Assembly: GCF_014297275.1 (NCBI RefSeq) | Contig: NZ_JACOQK010000001.1 | Span: 2,232,001-2,296,000, forward strand | DNA length: 64,000 bases | Reading direction: 5' to 3' | Source: Clostridium facile | Lineage (GTDB): Bacteria; Bacillota; Clostridia; Oscillospirales; Ruminococcaceae | In this document: positions 7,993 through 16,207 of the stretch, in pieces | Layout: every line of letters starts with the position of its first letter | Numbering within the stretch: the stretch's first letter is position 1 | Program-made: the position numbers and the translations under genes | The notes under the pieces: generated by a model | The model's input: only the letters and a program-made list of their open reading frames with translations | Database searches by the model: none | What the model was told of the DNA's origin: nothing

Positions 7993-9165
7993 TTATACTG
8001 GGTCTCTCGTAACGTCTCCAGTGATAATATAGTTGCCTGTCGTAGCGTCGATAAAATACCGCACATGTTGCCCTTTTGAGAATTTTTCCAGGTTTTCCAG
8101 GCTAATATCATCCGATGCGATGGAAAAAGTATCTACTACCCACACCGGCTGCAAGGTAACTTCCAAATCATATTGCTGGTCTGCTATTGGGAAATAGCAG
8201 AGTTCCGCACGGTTTATCAAAGATTTCCTATCCTCAAACGCTTTTGCCAGACGCTGGGATACACTGTCCAACACTGTTTGCAGGGAGATAATACTCACAT
8301 TTTCCTGTTGTAGCTGGGTGTCGTAAAACGCTAAAGCGTCCCATTGCCGCAATCCATCCTTTGTCACAATTGCTGAAACTGCGCTTCCATATCCAGCAAT
8401 TAAATCTTCTACTTCCACCTTTGCATGATAATCTGCAAAAATAGGTACATTATCTAATGAACAACGATATACAATAAAGTATCCTTCTTTTACTCCACTC
8501 CCGTATCCGGGAAATGCTGCTACTTTCCTCATATTTTCATAGGATAAAGTATAAACTTCTGGTGGTTGATCCACTGATAATCCTAGTTTTTCATTAATAT
8601 TATTCACTTGTTCTACTGCTTCCTCTTTGCTAATGGATTTTAATTCTTGATCAGAAGCGTATTTGGACATGGGCGGATACAATGCTCCATTTGCCCGCAT
8701 TAAAAATCCATATGATCCTCCATAACCTTCATTGTCACTGGAACCATAAGCTGGAAGCTCTCGACTTATTTTTATTCCAGATCCTGTTTTTGAATTAGTA
8801 TACCCTACATCTGTATCTGGTTGTGCTGTTATAACACCTTCAGGGGCTTCAATTTTTTTAAGTTCGTTTTGATTATTTGGATAAAATGTATCTAACCATA
8901 ACTGTGTATCCGGTATTCTCAAGGTAGCAGTATAGGTATTAAACTGTTTTGGTGTTGGTACCGCAACCTCCATATCTAAAAAGGTACGGTTATCATACTG
9001 TTTCCGGATATAGTCGGGGTAGTTGGAAAAGTCCGCTACATCGGTATAGTCCAATTGCGCATCTGCGTTGATTTCGGTTGGTTCCTGTTGTTTCTGCTCT
9101 GAACAACCAATCAATAAGATACATGCTGCCAACAACAGGCATACACTGGACAAAAATTGTTTCAT
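7993..9165 (-). CDS. Tandem lipoprotein paralogue, copy 3
   Basis: A 390-residue lipoprotein (lipobox ILLIGC, Cys21). ATG 9165 is the start used by the paralogues and has GGAG six bases upstream; an in-frame GTG twelve bases earlier is less likely. It shares near-identical N- and C-terminal portions with copies 1 and 2 and has its own middle (KKIEAPEGVITAQPDTD; SRELPAYGSSD; GYGSGVKEGYFIVY). Unlike the other copies it lacks the duplicated promoter block. It follows the small exported protein gene at 9284, separated by a hairpin, and is probably transcribed from that gene's promoter by partial read-through. Confidence 0.85.
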   Translation of the reverse strand: MKQFLSSVCLLLAACILLIGCSEQKQQEPTEINADAQLDYTDVADFSNYPDYIRKQYDNRTFLDMEVAVPTPKQFNTYTATLRIPDTQLWLDTFYPNNQNELKKIEAPEGVITAQPDTDVGYTNSKTGSGIKISRELPAYGSSDNEGYGGSYGFLMRANGALYPPMSKYASDQELKSISKEEAVEQVNNINEKLGLSVDQPPEVYTLSYENMRKVAAFPGYGSGVKEGYFIVYRCSLDNVPIFADYHAKVEVEDLIAGYGSAVSAIVTKDGLRQWDALAFYDTQLQQENVSIISLQTVLDSVSQRLAKAFEDRKSLINRAELCYFPIADQQYDLEVTLQPVWVVDTFSIASDDISLENLEKFSKGQHVRYFIDATTGNYIITGDVTRDPV

Positions 9166-9200
9166 CCTTCTCTCCACCTTCTTTCCTCAACTATCAAAAT

Positions 9201-9233
9201 AGGGAAGGCCGGTGCAGGCTTCCGTCCTTCCCT
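9201..9233 (-). terminator. Intercistronic hairpin, probable attenuating terminator
   Basis: GGGAAGG and CCTTCCC arms with an inner GGAAGCC/GGC-type stem, then TATTTT on the minus strand. It lies between the small exported protein gene and lipoprotein copy 3, so it would give much more of the first product than the second. Confidence 0.6.
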
Positions 9234-9283
9234 TCCACTATGGATTACATGTTACATTGATTTAAAATAACCTGTTGTCATAA

Positions 9284-9646
9284 TCATGGAGTAAAGGAAC
9301 CAGCTACCATACCGGAACCGCTTCCATATACTTTATAATACGTGTACTGCTGTCCCATACCAGAATTATAACCAATAGTAACATTACCTATATTTTGTAA
9401 TCCCACGCCACCAGAAGCAAAAGATCCAGAAGTAAACGCCATACGATAGGTAACATACCCTCGTGTGGTATTATTAGTCACTGATACTGAAGCAGCTGTA
9501 TTAGGTGCTGATTTCATCGCTCTTTGATCACTATAGCCTGACAGAGCAATCCCAAACTGAACCGTTTCCGCCATTGCGCCAGTTGTCATCACTGCGCCCA
9601 CTAACATTGCTGCCGCTAGAGCAGCCGCTATTTTCTTCTTTAACAT
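9284..9646 (-). CDS. Small exported protein, Gly/Ser/Thr/Tyr-rich
   Basis: A 120-residue protein with a clear signal peptide (cut after AMA, about residue 26), leaving a mature protein of about 94 residues. The mature part contains no Cys, is rich in Gly, Ser, Thr, Asn and Tyr, and has alternating polar/hydrophobic stretches (SVSVTNNTTRGYVTYRM; GNVTIGYNSG) that suggest a beta-sandwich. The segment from YSD to TNNTTRG loosely recalls lactococcin-972-type bacteriocins, but the likeness is short and no companion seven-TM immunity protein is seen. It is the first gene of a unit with lipoprotein copy 3, has a leader of roughly 240 nt and shares the island promoter. A secreted effector or surface protein is plausible; function unknown. 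Confidence 0.75.
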   Translation of the reverse strand: MLKKKIAAALAAAMLVGAVMTTGAMAETVQFGIALSGYSDQRAMKSAPNTAASVSVTNNTTRGYVTYRMAFTSGSFASGGVGLQNIGNVTIGYNSGMGQQYTYYKVYGSGSGMVAGSFTP

Positions 9647-9895
9647 AAAAATTCACGTCCTTTCTTTTGAACATTTTTTCTTCTTGTTGCAGTCTTCTTT
9701 TTTATTGCAAGTTTTGTTGGCTGCCTGCCCGTTGCACACACAACCGCCAGCAAAACAAGAATAACCGTTTTTTGTTATTTTTTATATTTTCATTTATTTT
9801 TTTGCCTTCATTTTTATTTTATCTACTGTTTTTTACTATTTTCCCTATCCCGTCTATTTTTGTTATAACTTTCCTATTTGTTTGATTGTGGTTTT

Positions 9896-9924
9896 AGTAT
9901 ACATCATTATTTTTCTAATTTCAA
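9896..9924 (-). promoter_or_regulatory. Promoter of the small exported protein gene
   Basis: Minus strand TTGAAA, 17 bp, TATACT then AAAA, the same design as the three lipoprotein promoters. The 5' untranslated region would be about 240 nt, long enough for post-transcriptional control; no known riboswitch was recognised in it. Confidence 0.7.
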
Positions 9925-10531
9925 TATGTAATTTCCATAATTGTTGAGAAATATTATATAAAATATCCCCTAAAACAAAATTATTTTAACTAAAAATTAC
10001 AATTTTGTTCTTTCCTGGAAATTATATAATTTGTTCTTTTTTCAATTATTTTGTCGGATAAATTACTATTTCATAGATTTCCATCAGATGAAAAATATAA
10101 CATTTTGTCAATTTACCCAGAAATATTTGTTTATTTGTCAAATACAGGATTATTTTGTAATTCTATTTCAAACAACCTATTCTACTGTGCTTTTCTTCCA
10201 TAATATGTTTCTTTTTTGTCCATTGTGCCAGACGAAAACTGTCTCATAAAAACAGAAAATATCTCATCACAACAGCGATGCTTTCATATTACCCACACTC
10301 ACAGCATATAAAAAGAAAGCTTCCATCATAAATCTGGCAAAATTCCCTTCTTGTAACGACCAATTGCAAGATTCCTATACTGGTGCGTTGCAAAGAATCA
10401 CCTCCGTTTGAAAAAATTACACAGGAATTTTTTGCTATCAGAATTCACCAAATAAAAGCAAAATAATCGTGGATTCTTTTCTATACGGGCAATATTTTCT
10501 TTTACTGCGGTACATTTTAATATTTCGTAAT
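9925..10531. other. AT-rich intergenic region, no supported gene
   Basis: Very AT-rich DNA between the island and the MATE gene. Open frames here are low-complexity and lack ribosome binding sites. The one exception is a 34-codon minus-strand frame at 10289..10393, listed separately. Confidence 0.6.
10289..10393 (-). CDS. Possible 34-residue small protein or leader peptide
   Basis: A TTG-started frame of 34 codons with a strong GGAGGTG five bases upstream. The product ends in a Cys-rich ICCECG tail. No promoter of good quality was seen and no homology is known to me, so this may be chance. The main support is the Shine-Dalgarno site in DNA that otherwise lacks them. Confidence 0.25.
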   Translation of the reverse strand: MQRTSIGILQLVVTRREFCQIYDGSFLFICCECG

Positions 10532-10560
10532 AAAAAATAGGCAGGAACAAATTTCCTGCC
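10532..10560 (-). terminator. Terminator of the MATE gene
   Basis: GGCAGGAA/TTCCTGCC stem with a 5-base loop and a T-rich tail on the minus strand, 20 bp after the stop. Confidence 0.85.
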
Positions 10561-10580
10561 CATTAACAAAACCACTGTAG

Positions 10581-11954
10581 TTAAAGCTGTTTTATTTTTT
10601 GGTTATAAATATGGCGCAACATGATAAAACACAATATTACACAGCACAACTCCGCAATAGGGAACGCAAACCAAACAGAGTGCAATCCTGCTGTTACTGC
10701 TAACAAATACGCTACTGGCAATATAATCACCAACTGACGTGCTGCGGAAATCACCAAACTATAAACACCATTCCCCAACGCCTGAAATACAGAGATAATG
10801 ATAATACTAAATCCAGCAAAAATAAAACTTAAGCTGATAATACGCAATGCGTAACCGCCAATCTCCAACATATCTTTTGAAGCATTAAACAATAGCAACA
10901 ATTGGTCTGGTAACAACTGGAAGATTAGCAACCCTACAACCATAAATCCAACCGCAATGATAATGCTCAATTTAATCGTCTGCGTAATACGTTGTTTATT
11001 CTTTGCACCATAATTATAAGCAATAATTGGTACCATTCCATTGTTCAGCCCAAACACTGGCATAAAAATAAAGCTTTGTAATTTGAAATATACCCCAAAA
11101 ACAGATACCGCAACCGTTCCTTGGGTAGGGAAGATCATTAAAATTTTATTCATCCCAAAGGTCATAATAGAAACAATGGATTGCATAATAATAGACGGAA
11201 TCCCTACTGAATAAATCTGTCGGATCGTTTGACCATGGGGACGAAATTTCCTCATACTGATATTGATTTCATGGTTTTTCCAGTGATTAAAGAGAAACGC
11301 CAAAGCTGCCGCTACAATTTGTCCAGCAACGGTTGCCACCGCCGCCCCTTGTACACCCATCTTTGGGAAGGGACCAATTCCAAAAATCAGTAACGGGTCA
11401 AAAATAATATTAATGATTGCACCTGCCCCTTGGGTAAACATCGTATAAATCGTTTTACCGGTGGATTGCAGCAGGCGTTCTAATATAATCTCCAAAAACA
11501 ATCCAAAAGAAAAAATACAACACACAGAAAGATATTGTACTCCCATTTCGATCACACGGGTATCTGTTGTTTGCAGGGAGAAAAAGAGTCTAGAGCCAAA
11601 AATTCCAAATAAAGCGAACACAATATAGGTAATCAGAATTACAAAAATACCGTTTTTAGCGGTTAAGCTCGCCTCTTTCAATTTCTTTTCCCCAAGGCGT
11701 CGGGATAATAACGCATTTACGCCAACCCCGGTTCCAGTGGCAAACGCAATCATCAATGACTGAACAGGAAACGCCATGGAAACAGCTGCCAATCCTAGGC
11801 TTTCCGCATCAATTTGGGCCACAAAAACACTATCCACTACGTTATACATTGCCTGTACCAGCATCGCCACCATCATCGGCAAAGACATTGTAATTAAAAG
11901 CTTATTTACAGGCATTGTTCCCATTTTGTTTTCTACTGGTTTTTGTTCTGTCAA
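10581..11954 (-). CDS. MATE-family multidrug/cation antiporter
   Basis: A 457-residue membrane protein with about twelve transmembrane helices, the size and layout of NorM/DinF-type efflux pumps, which export cationic drugs in exchange for Na+ or H+. Recognisable features are an N-terminal MPVNKLLITMSLPMMVAMLVQ opening, VVDSVFVAQI near residue 40, internal duplication of the six-helix half, and NNGMVPIIAYNYGAKN near residue 300, a motif conserved in bacterial MATE proteins. It is preceded by GAGG and ends in its own terminator, so it is monocistronic. The substrate cannot be predicted. Confidence 0.92.
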   Translation of the reverse strand: MTEQKPVENKMGTMPVNKLLITMSLPMMVAMLVQAMYNVVDSVFVAQIDAESLGLAAVSMAFPVQSLMIAFATGTGVGVNALLSRRLGEKKLKEASLTAKNGIFVILITYIVFALFGIFGSRLFFSLQTTDTRVIEMGVQYLSVCCIFSFGLFLEIILERLLQSTGKTIYTMFTQGAGAIINIIFDPLLIFGIGPFPKMGVQGAAVATVAGQIVAAALAFLFNHWKNHEINISMRKFRPHGQTIRQIYSVGIPSIIMQSIVSIMTFGMNKILMIFPTQGTVAVSVFGVYFKLQSFIFMPVFGLNNGMVPIIAYNYGAKNKQRITQTIKLSIIIAVGFMVVGLLIFQLLPDQLLLLFNASKDMLEIGGYALRIISLSFIFAGFSIIIISVFQALGNGVYSLVISAARQLVIILPVAYLLAVTAGLHSVWFAFPIAELCCVILCFIMLRHIYNQKIKQL

Positions 11955-12061
11955 TTGAGAAACCTCCTCATCTGGTTATTCTTCTATCTTCAACAATTTA
12001 CTCCATTAAATTATATCATAGAATCGAAAATTGTCATAGTCTATTCCTTGAAAAAACAGGA

Positions 12062-12095
12062 AAAGCCAGCAGTCCGTTCCCTGCTGGCTTTTTAT
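12062..12095 (-). terminator. Terminator overlapping the glycosyltransferase stop codon
   Basis: AAAGCCAGCAG/CTGCTGGCTTT stem with T-run on both sides. It overlaps the last codon of the glycosyltransferase gene on the minus strand. Confidence 0.85.
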
Positions 12096-13093
12096 TGTTC
12101 TAATACTGTTTGATAAATTTGAACCAATTGCTTTCCAATAGATTCCAAACTCCGCTCCGCTGCAACCTGGTATCCCTGTTCTGTTAAATCAGGGCAACGC
12201 CGCTCTAAAATATTTCTGGTTTTCTGTTCAAACTCGTCCAATGTTTTGGCCTTATAAACATTTTTTCCATCCTCAAACCATCCCTGATAAATGGGAATAT
12301 CTCGAATAAGAACATTCTGCTTACAAGCTAGTGCTTCCAACAACACAATACCTTCTGTTTCCTCATAAGTAGGGAAGATAAAAAGGTCAGAACCAGAATA
12401 GGCGGTACGTAGGATATCACTTTCCACATAACCTGGGAAGAACAGATTGGGCAATTTCGTCTTTACTGCCTTTCCAATCTTTTTGGGGACAGAATATAGG
12501 GGAGTGTGCCCAAACCAAATAAACTGGTACTCTGGCATCCTTTTTGCCAACTCCACAAAGTCTAAAATCCCTTTTCGTTCAATGTATAACCCTACCGCCA
12601 TCACAATCTTATCCGTAGGGGAAAAATGAAACCGTTCCCGGAATTCCCTGGACTTAACAGGGTCCTTTTTAAAAAATTCAATTTCAATTCCATTGGAAAC
12701 TGCATATATTTTTTTGTCAATACCATATTGTTCTAACAATTGTTTGGAATAAGGGGTTGGTGTAATAATACAATCCCCTGAAGTATAGCATTTAATCAGC
12801 CATTTTTTAAAATAAGGGGAAATTAAATTGGAAAATAAAAAAGAGTTACGGAAATCTTCTTCTGTGCTATGCGCATGGTAAACTACTTTAATCCCCTGTT
12901 TCTTAGCGCGCTGTGCTAATTGATAAGATTTTGGGCCAATTGTATTGATGTGTACCAGATCATAGGTATCTTTTGGGTCCAAGGTATACGGGACGCCGTT
13001 TTTTTCCAGCGCCTTCATCTGATGGCTCAGAGTTTTACCCACCCCTGACTTTTTAATCAGATTCATCGCCTCTGAGTAAAGCAATACTTTCAT
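12092..13093 (-). CDS. Family-4 glycosyltransferase, possibly glycolipid-forming
   Basis: A 333-residue GT-B fold transferase. The N-terminal domain begins MKVLLYSEAMNL with a Gly-rich loop (SGVGKTLSHQ) for acceptor/donor contact. The C-terminal domain has the GT4 nucleotide-sugar motif around residues 240-255 (PTYEETEGIVLLEALAC), with the E-x7-E pattern. Such short GT4 enzymes often make glycosyl-diacylglycerols at the inner membrane face, and the opening resembles those enzymes, but the donor and acceptor are not settled. No sugar-nucleotide or capsule genes are adjacent, so a membrane-lipid role is more likely than capsule. Monocistronic. Confidence 0.8.
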   Translation of the reverse strand: MKVLLYSEAMNLIKKSGVGKTLSHQMKALEKNGVPYTLDPKDTYDLVHINTIGPKSYQLAQRAKKQGIKVVYHAHSTEEDFRNSFLFSNLISPYFKKWLIKCYTSGDCIITPTPYSKQLLEQYGIDKKIYAVSNGIEIEFFKKDPVKSREFRERFHFSPTDKIVMAVGLYIERKGILDFVELAKRMPEYQFIWFGHTPLYSVPKKIGKAVKTKLPNLFFPGYVESDILRTAYSGSDLFIFPTYEETEGIVLLEALACKQNVLIRDIPIYQGWFEDGKNVYKAKTLDEFEQKTRNILERRCPDLTEQGYQVAAERSLESIGKQLVQIYQTVLEQ

Positions 13094-13465
13094 ACTGTCA
13101 CCATTTATTATTATTTTTTCTAACCTCTTTATTATATCTCTTTTTAAAGATATGTCAATGTAAACGGGATATCTGAAAGAGTTTTGTAATAAAATCCGTT
13201 GTATTATCCCTTTTTTAGGGAGTCAATCCCTGTTTCAAAGGATCGCTAGCAATTTTACAGGAAATTTCTCTATTTACAAGCTATAAAAATTTGTGCTATA
13301 TATAATAGTAGGAAGATTGTTAAAATTGAAAATAAACCTTGAATTTTTTGAAGTCTTATTCCTCTTTTTATATCCCGTATGTTATAATAGGAGGGAAAAC
13401 CATGCCAATTATTATGGTTTTGATCAACATAAACCAAAAAGAAACTTTCGTGAAAAGGAGTCCTT
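13094..13465. other. Divergent promoter region
   Basis: A 372-bp gap between divergent genes. It contains AGGGA/TCCCT near 13217, a TTTACA-18-TATATA pair near 13272..13301 and a TATAAT at 13383, so the plus-strand gene probably has one or two start sites here. No RNA gene is recognised. Confidence 0.4.
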
Positions 13466-15154
13466 ATGTCAAAGAAGATTAAAAAAATTGTAATCCCTTT
13501 GCTGGTTTCAGTTGTATTGGGGTTTGTTTGGTTTTATATTACCATACCTGCAATTAACTTGAAATCCTCTAGCTTCTACAGCTTTTTGCTGTTTTTAATT
13601 GTAGTATTTATTGTAACAAGGTTGATTATTACCTTTTCCATTCGTGGAATTCGCGACAAAGTAACGGATTTTAAAGATCAGCACCAAGATGGTGGAGAAA
13701 AGGTATTTGCGGATATGAAGCCTACCAGCAAGAAAAAACTAAAAATTGCTGCTTGGGTTGTTGGCATCCTTTTGGTTGGCGCAGGTATTATCTGGCTAAC
13801 CTCCTCCGAAATTACCAACGCCAAAAAATATCAGCAACAATTAACGGTGAATACCCGTGATTTCCAGAAAGACGTAGCGGAAATTCCAATCTCTCAAATT
13901 CCAATTGTGGACAAGGATACCGCAATCCGTTTAGGAGACCGTAAACTGGGAGAAGTTGTAGAACTAACCTCCCAATTTGAGGTATCTCCATTATACTCCC
14001 AAATTAATATGAATAATGCACCAACCCGTGTATCCCCATTGGTATACGCTGACCCTATCAAATGGCTTACAAATCAGAGCGAAGGGATCCCTTACTACAT
14101 CAAAATTGATATGGCTACCCAGGATACCCAATTGGTCGAATTAGAAAAACCAATGAAATACAGCCCTTGCGAGTACTTTAACCGCCGCTTGGAACGTCAT
14201 GTACGTTTTGCATACCCAACATTGATGTTTGAAGATCCTACTTTTGAAGTGGATGACGATGGAAATCCATATTGGGTGGTTCCTGTATATGATTATAAAA
14301 TTGGTTTAATTGGTGGTAAGGATATTACAGGTATTGTTCTGGTAGATGCGGTATCTGGAGAAATGACCCATTACTCCGTAGCCGATGTGCCACAATGGAT
14401 CGACCAGGTTTATCCGGATGATCTATTGAATACCCAGGCAAACAACTGGGGGAAATATACCAACGGCTTTATCAACTCGGTAATTGGGCAAAAAAATGTA
14501 ATTAAAACCACCGACGGATACAACCATTTGGCATTGGACGATGACCTGTGGATGTACACTGGGCTAAGTTCTGTTACTGCGGACCAATCCAATATCGGTT
14601 TCCTACTGGTAAACAAACGCACCAAAGAAACCCGTTACTATCAAATTAATGGTGCGGATGAATCTTCCGCTATGGGTTCAGCAGAAGGTAAGGTACAGGA
14701 AAAAGAATACGTTGCTACTTTCCCAATCTTAATTAATGTGGCAGAACGGCCGACCTATTTTGTCAGCTTAAAAGACGCAGCAGGGCTGGTAAAGGAATTC
14801 GCGTTTGTATCAGTGGAAAATTACCAGACTGTTGGGGTTGGAGATACCTTAAGCAGTGCGCAGGACTCCTATATTAAACAGTTAAAATCCTCTGGGCAGG
14901 CGCCCGAATCAGAAACAACTTCTGCGTCCGGTACAATCGCGCAGATCACCAGTGCTGTAAAAGAGGGGAATACCTATTACTATTTCACTCTGGATGGAAA
15001 ACCGGAAGAAATCTATGTTGCTTCCATTGAATTAAGCGACGGTTTACCAATGTTAAAACAGGGGGATACTGTAACGCTAGAATTCCAGGAAGACGCCTTC
15101 CGTTACCGCCAGGTGACTACGATTGAGATCGGAACATCCTCCTCTATAGAATAA
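13466..15154 (+). CDS. Membrane-anchored extracytoplasmic protein of unknown function
   Basis: A 562-residue protein with three N-terminal hydrophobic segments (about residues 9-27, 36-55 and 92-110) and then about 450 residues predicted to lie outside the cell. That part shows repeated short blocks like YWVVPVYDYKIG and VLVDAVSGEMTHYS, which resemble PepSY-like or YycH-like repeats, and a C-terminal beta-rich domain (SASGTIAQITSAVKEG onward) after a Ser/Thr linker near residue 485. I do not recognise the family. The start follows AAAGGAG. It lies 30 bp before the CPBP protease gene, so the two are probably co-transcribed and may act together at the membrane. Confidence 0.85.
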   Translation: MSKKIKKIVIPLLVSVVLGFVWFYITIPAINLKSSSFYSFLLFLIVVFIVTRLIITFSIRGIRDKVTDFKDQHQDGGEKVFADMKPTSKKKLKIAAWVVGILLVGAGIIWLTSSEITNAKKYQQQLTVNTRDFQKDVAEIPISQIPIVDKDTAIRLGDRKLGEVVELTSQFEVSPLYSQINMNNAPTRVSPLVYADPIKWLTNQSEGIPYYIKIDMATQDTQLVELEKPMKYSPCEYFNRRLERHVRFAYPTLMFEDPTFEVDDDGNPYWVVPVYDYKIGLIGGKDITGIVLVDAVSGEMTHYSVADVPQWIDQVYPDDLLNTQANNWGKYTNGFINSVIGQKNVIKTTDGYNHLALDDDLWMYTGLSSVTADQSNIGFLLVNKRTKETRYYQINGADESSAMGSAEGKVQEKEYVATFPILINVAERPTYFVSLKDAAGLVKEFAFVSVENYQTVGVGDTLSSAQDSYIKQLKSSGQAPESETTSASGTIAQITSAVKEGNTYYYFTLDGKPEEIYVASIELSDGLPMLKQGDTVTLEFQEDAFRYRQVTTIEIGTSSSIE

Positions 15155-15184
15155 ACCATTTTAAAATAGAAAAGAGGTGTCACA

Positions 15185-16189
15185 ATGAACGAATACCCGA
15201 AACAGGATTCTATCAATCAGTACTCTCCCATATCCAATATCCCTGCTCCTATCCTGGAAAAAAGGGCAATTGTGCATACAGTTTCCAATATTGGCATTGT
15301 ACTATTGTTATACCTCTTATTATCCGCTACCGTTCCACTTTTGCAAAACTGGATTATCCAACACTGGGTAAAAACCAATTATACAGATTATGGTCAAATC
15401 ATCACACAATCTCTTTCCATCCTCACTTTTGCAATTGTTTATTTAATTCCCACCGTATTGCTGTATTATAGTTTTCAGGGATACCGGTATCGTATTAAAA
15501 AGATGTGCCGTATCCCAAACCGCACTATTTTAATTGCGTCTATCCCAATGATGTTAAGTGTATTTGTGGTGGCCAATATTGGAATATCCAATTTTACTGC
15601 ATTGTTAAACCACTTTCATATTTACGTGCTGCAACCAGCTGCGGTGTACCCAAATAACCCTGTGGCACTGATATTATATGGTCTTTCTTTAACCATTGTG
15701 CCCGCCTTTTTTGAGGAAGTTTTGTTTCATGGGGTTATGCTGTATGCGCTCCGCCGTCATGGGGATACATTTGCGCTTATCCTTTCCTCTGTGTTGTTCG
15801 CAATAATGCACGGAAACCTTCCTTCCGCAATGAACGCATTTATTATGGGGTTGGTTATTGGCTATTTTGTCATCCGTACTGGCAGCTTGTTAACAGGGAT
15901 GTTACTGCATTTTATTAATAATGGCATGGTACTATTTTTAAACTGGATCCAGCTTTCTATGGATGGAAATCAAACAATTGTGTACATGATTTATATCATC
16001 TGCCTGCTGATTGGTTCTTTAAGCCTAATTATTTTAGTAAACCGAGATCCAAACTTATTTGTTGTTTACGATAAAAAAACTTATTTTAACAACAGTGAAA
16101 AAATTCGGTATGCCTTTGGTAATATTTTTATGATTGGCGTAATTATCTGTTGCTGTTTCCAAATATTCAGCACATTTACTATCATTTAA
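15185..16189 (+). CDS. CPBP-family intramembrane metalloprotease
   Basis: A 334-residue multi-spanning membrane protein of the CAAX protease/bacteriocin-processing (Abi) family. The active-site motifs are in order: EEVLFHG with Glu177-Glu178, FAIMHGN with His209, and HFINN with His242 and Asn245/246. The usual EExxxR motif has His182 in place of Arg, a mild variation. Members cleave peptide bonds in the membrane, and several confer self-immunity to bacteriocins; here there is no adjacent bacteriocin gene. GAGG precedes the start, and tadA follows after 18 bp, so the gene may share a transcript with both neighbours. Confidence 0.88.
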   Translation: MNEYPKQDSINQYSPISNIPAPILEKRAIVHTVSNIGIVLLLYLLLSATVPLLQNWIIQHWVKTNYTDYGQIITQSLSILTFAIVYLIPTVLLYYSFQGYRYRIKKMCRIPNRTILIASIPMMLSVFVVANIGISNFTALLNHFHIYVLQPAAVYPNNPVALILYGLSLTIVPAFFEEVLFHGVMLYALRRHGDTFALILSSVLFAIMHGNLPSAMNAFIMGLVIGYFVIRTGSLLTGMLLHFINNGMVLFLNWIQLSMDGNQTIVYMIYIICLLIGSLSLIILVNRDPNLFVVYDKKTYFNNSEKIRYAFGNIFMIGVIICCCFQIFSTFTII

Positions 16190-16207
16190 ACAATAAGGAG
16201 AACCAAA

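Larger units (their letters stand above)
5330..9165 (-). repeat. Tandem array of three lipoprotein units, period about 1.33 kb
   Basis: The gene ends at 5330, 6660 and 7993 are spaced 1330 and 1333 bp. Between copies 1/2 and 2/3 the 160-bp intergenic block (6500..6659 and 7833..7992) is almost identical base for base, including promoter and palindrome. Conserved 5' and 3' coding ends flank divergent central blocks. Confidence 0.9.

Noticed and set aside
6412..8032. Two near-identical plus-strand frames (6412..6699 and 7745..8032)
   Set aside because: They overlap the lipoprotein signal-peptide regions and the duplicated intergenic block. Their likeness reflects the DNA duplication, not a conserved protein.
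9925..10250. Plus-strand frames at 9667..9885 and 10031..10249
   Set aside because: Phe/Leu-rich low-complexity translations of AT-rich leader and spacer DNA without translation signals.
13402..13482. 26-codon frame with AGGAGGG just before the 13466 gene
   Set aside because: A TATAAT at 13383 would start transcription inside its Shine-Dalgarno site, and it overlaps the real start region. The gene has its own AAAGGAG.
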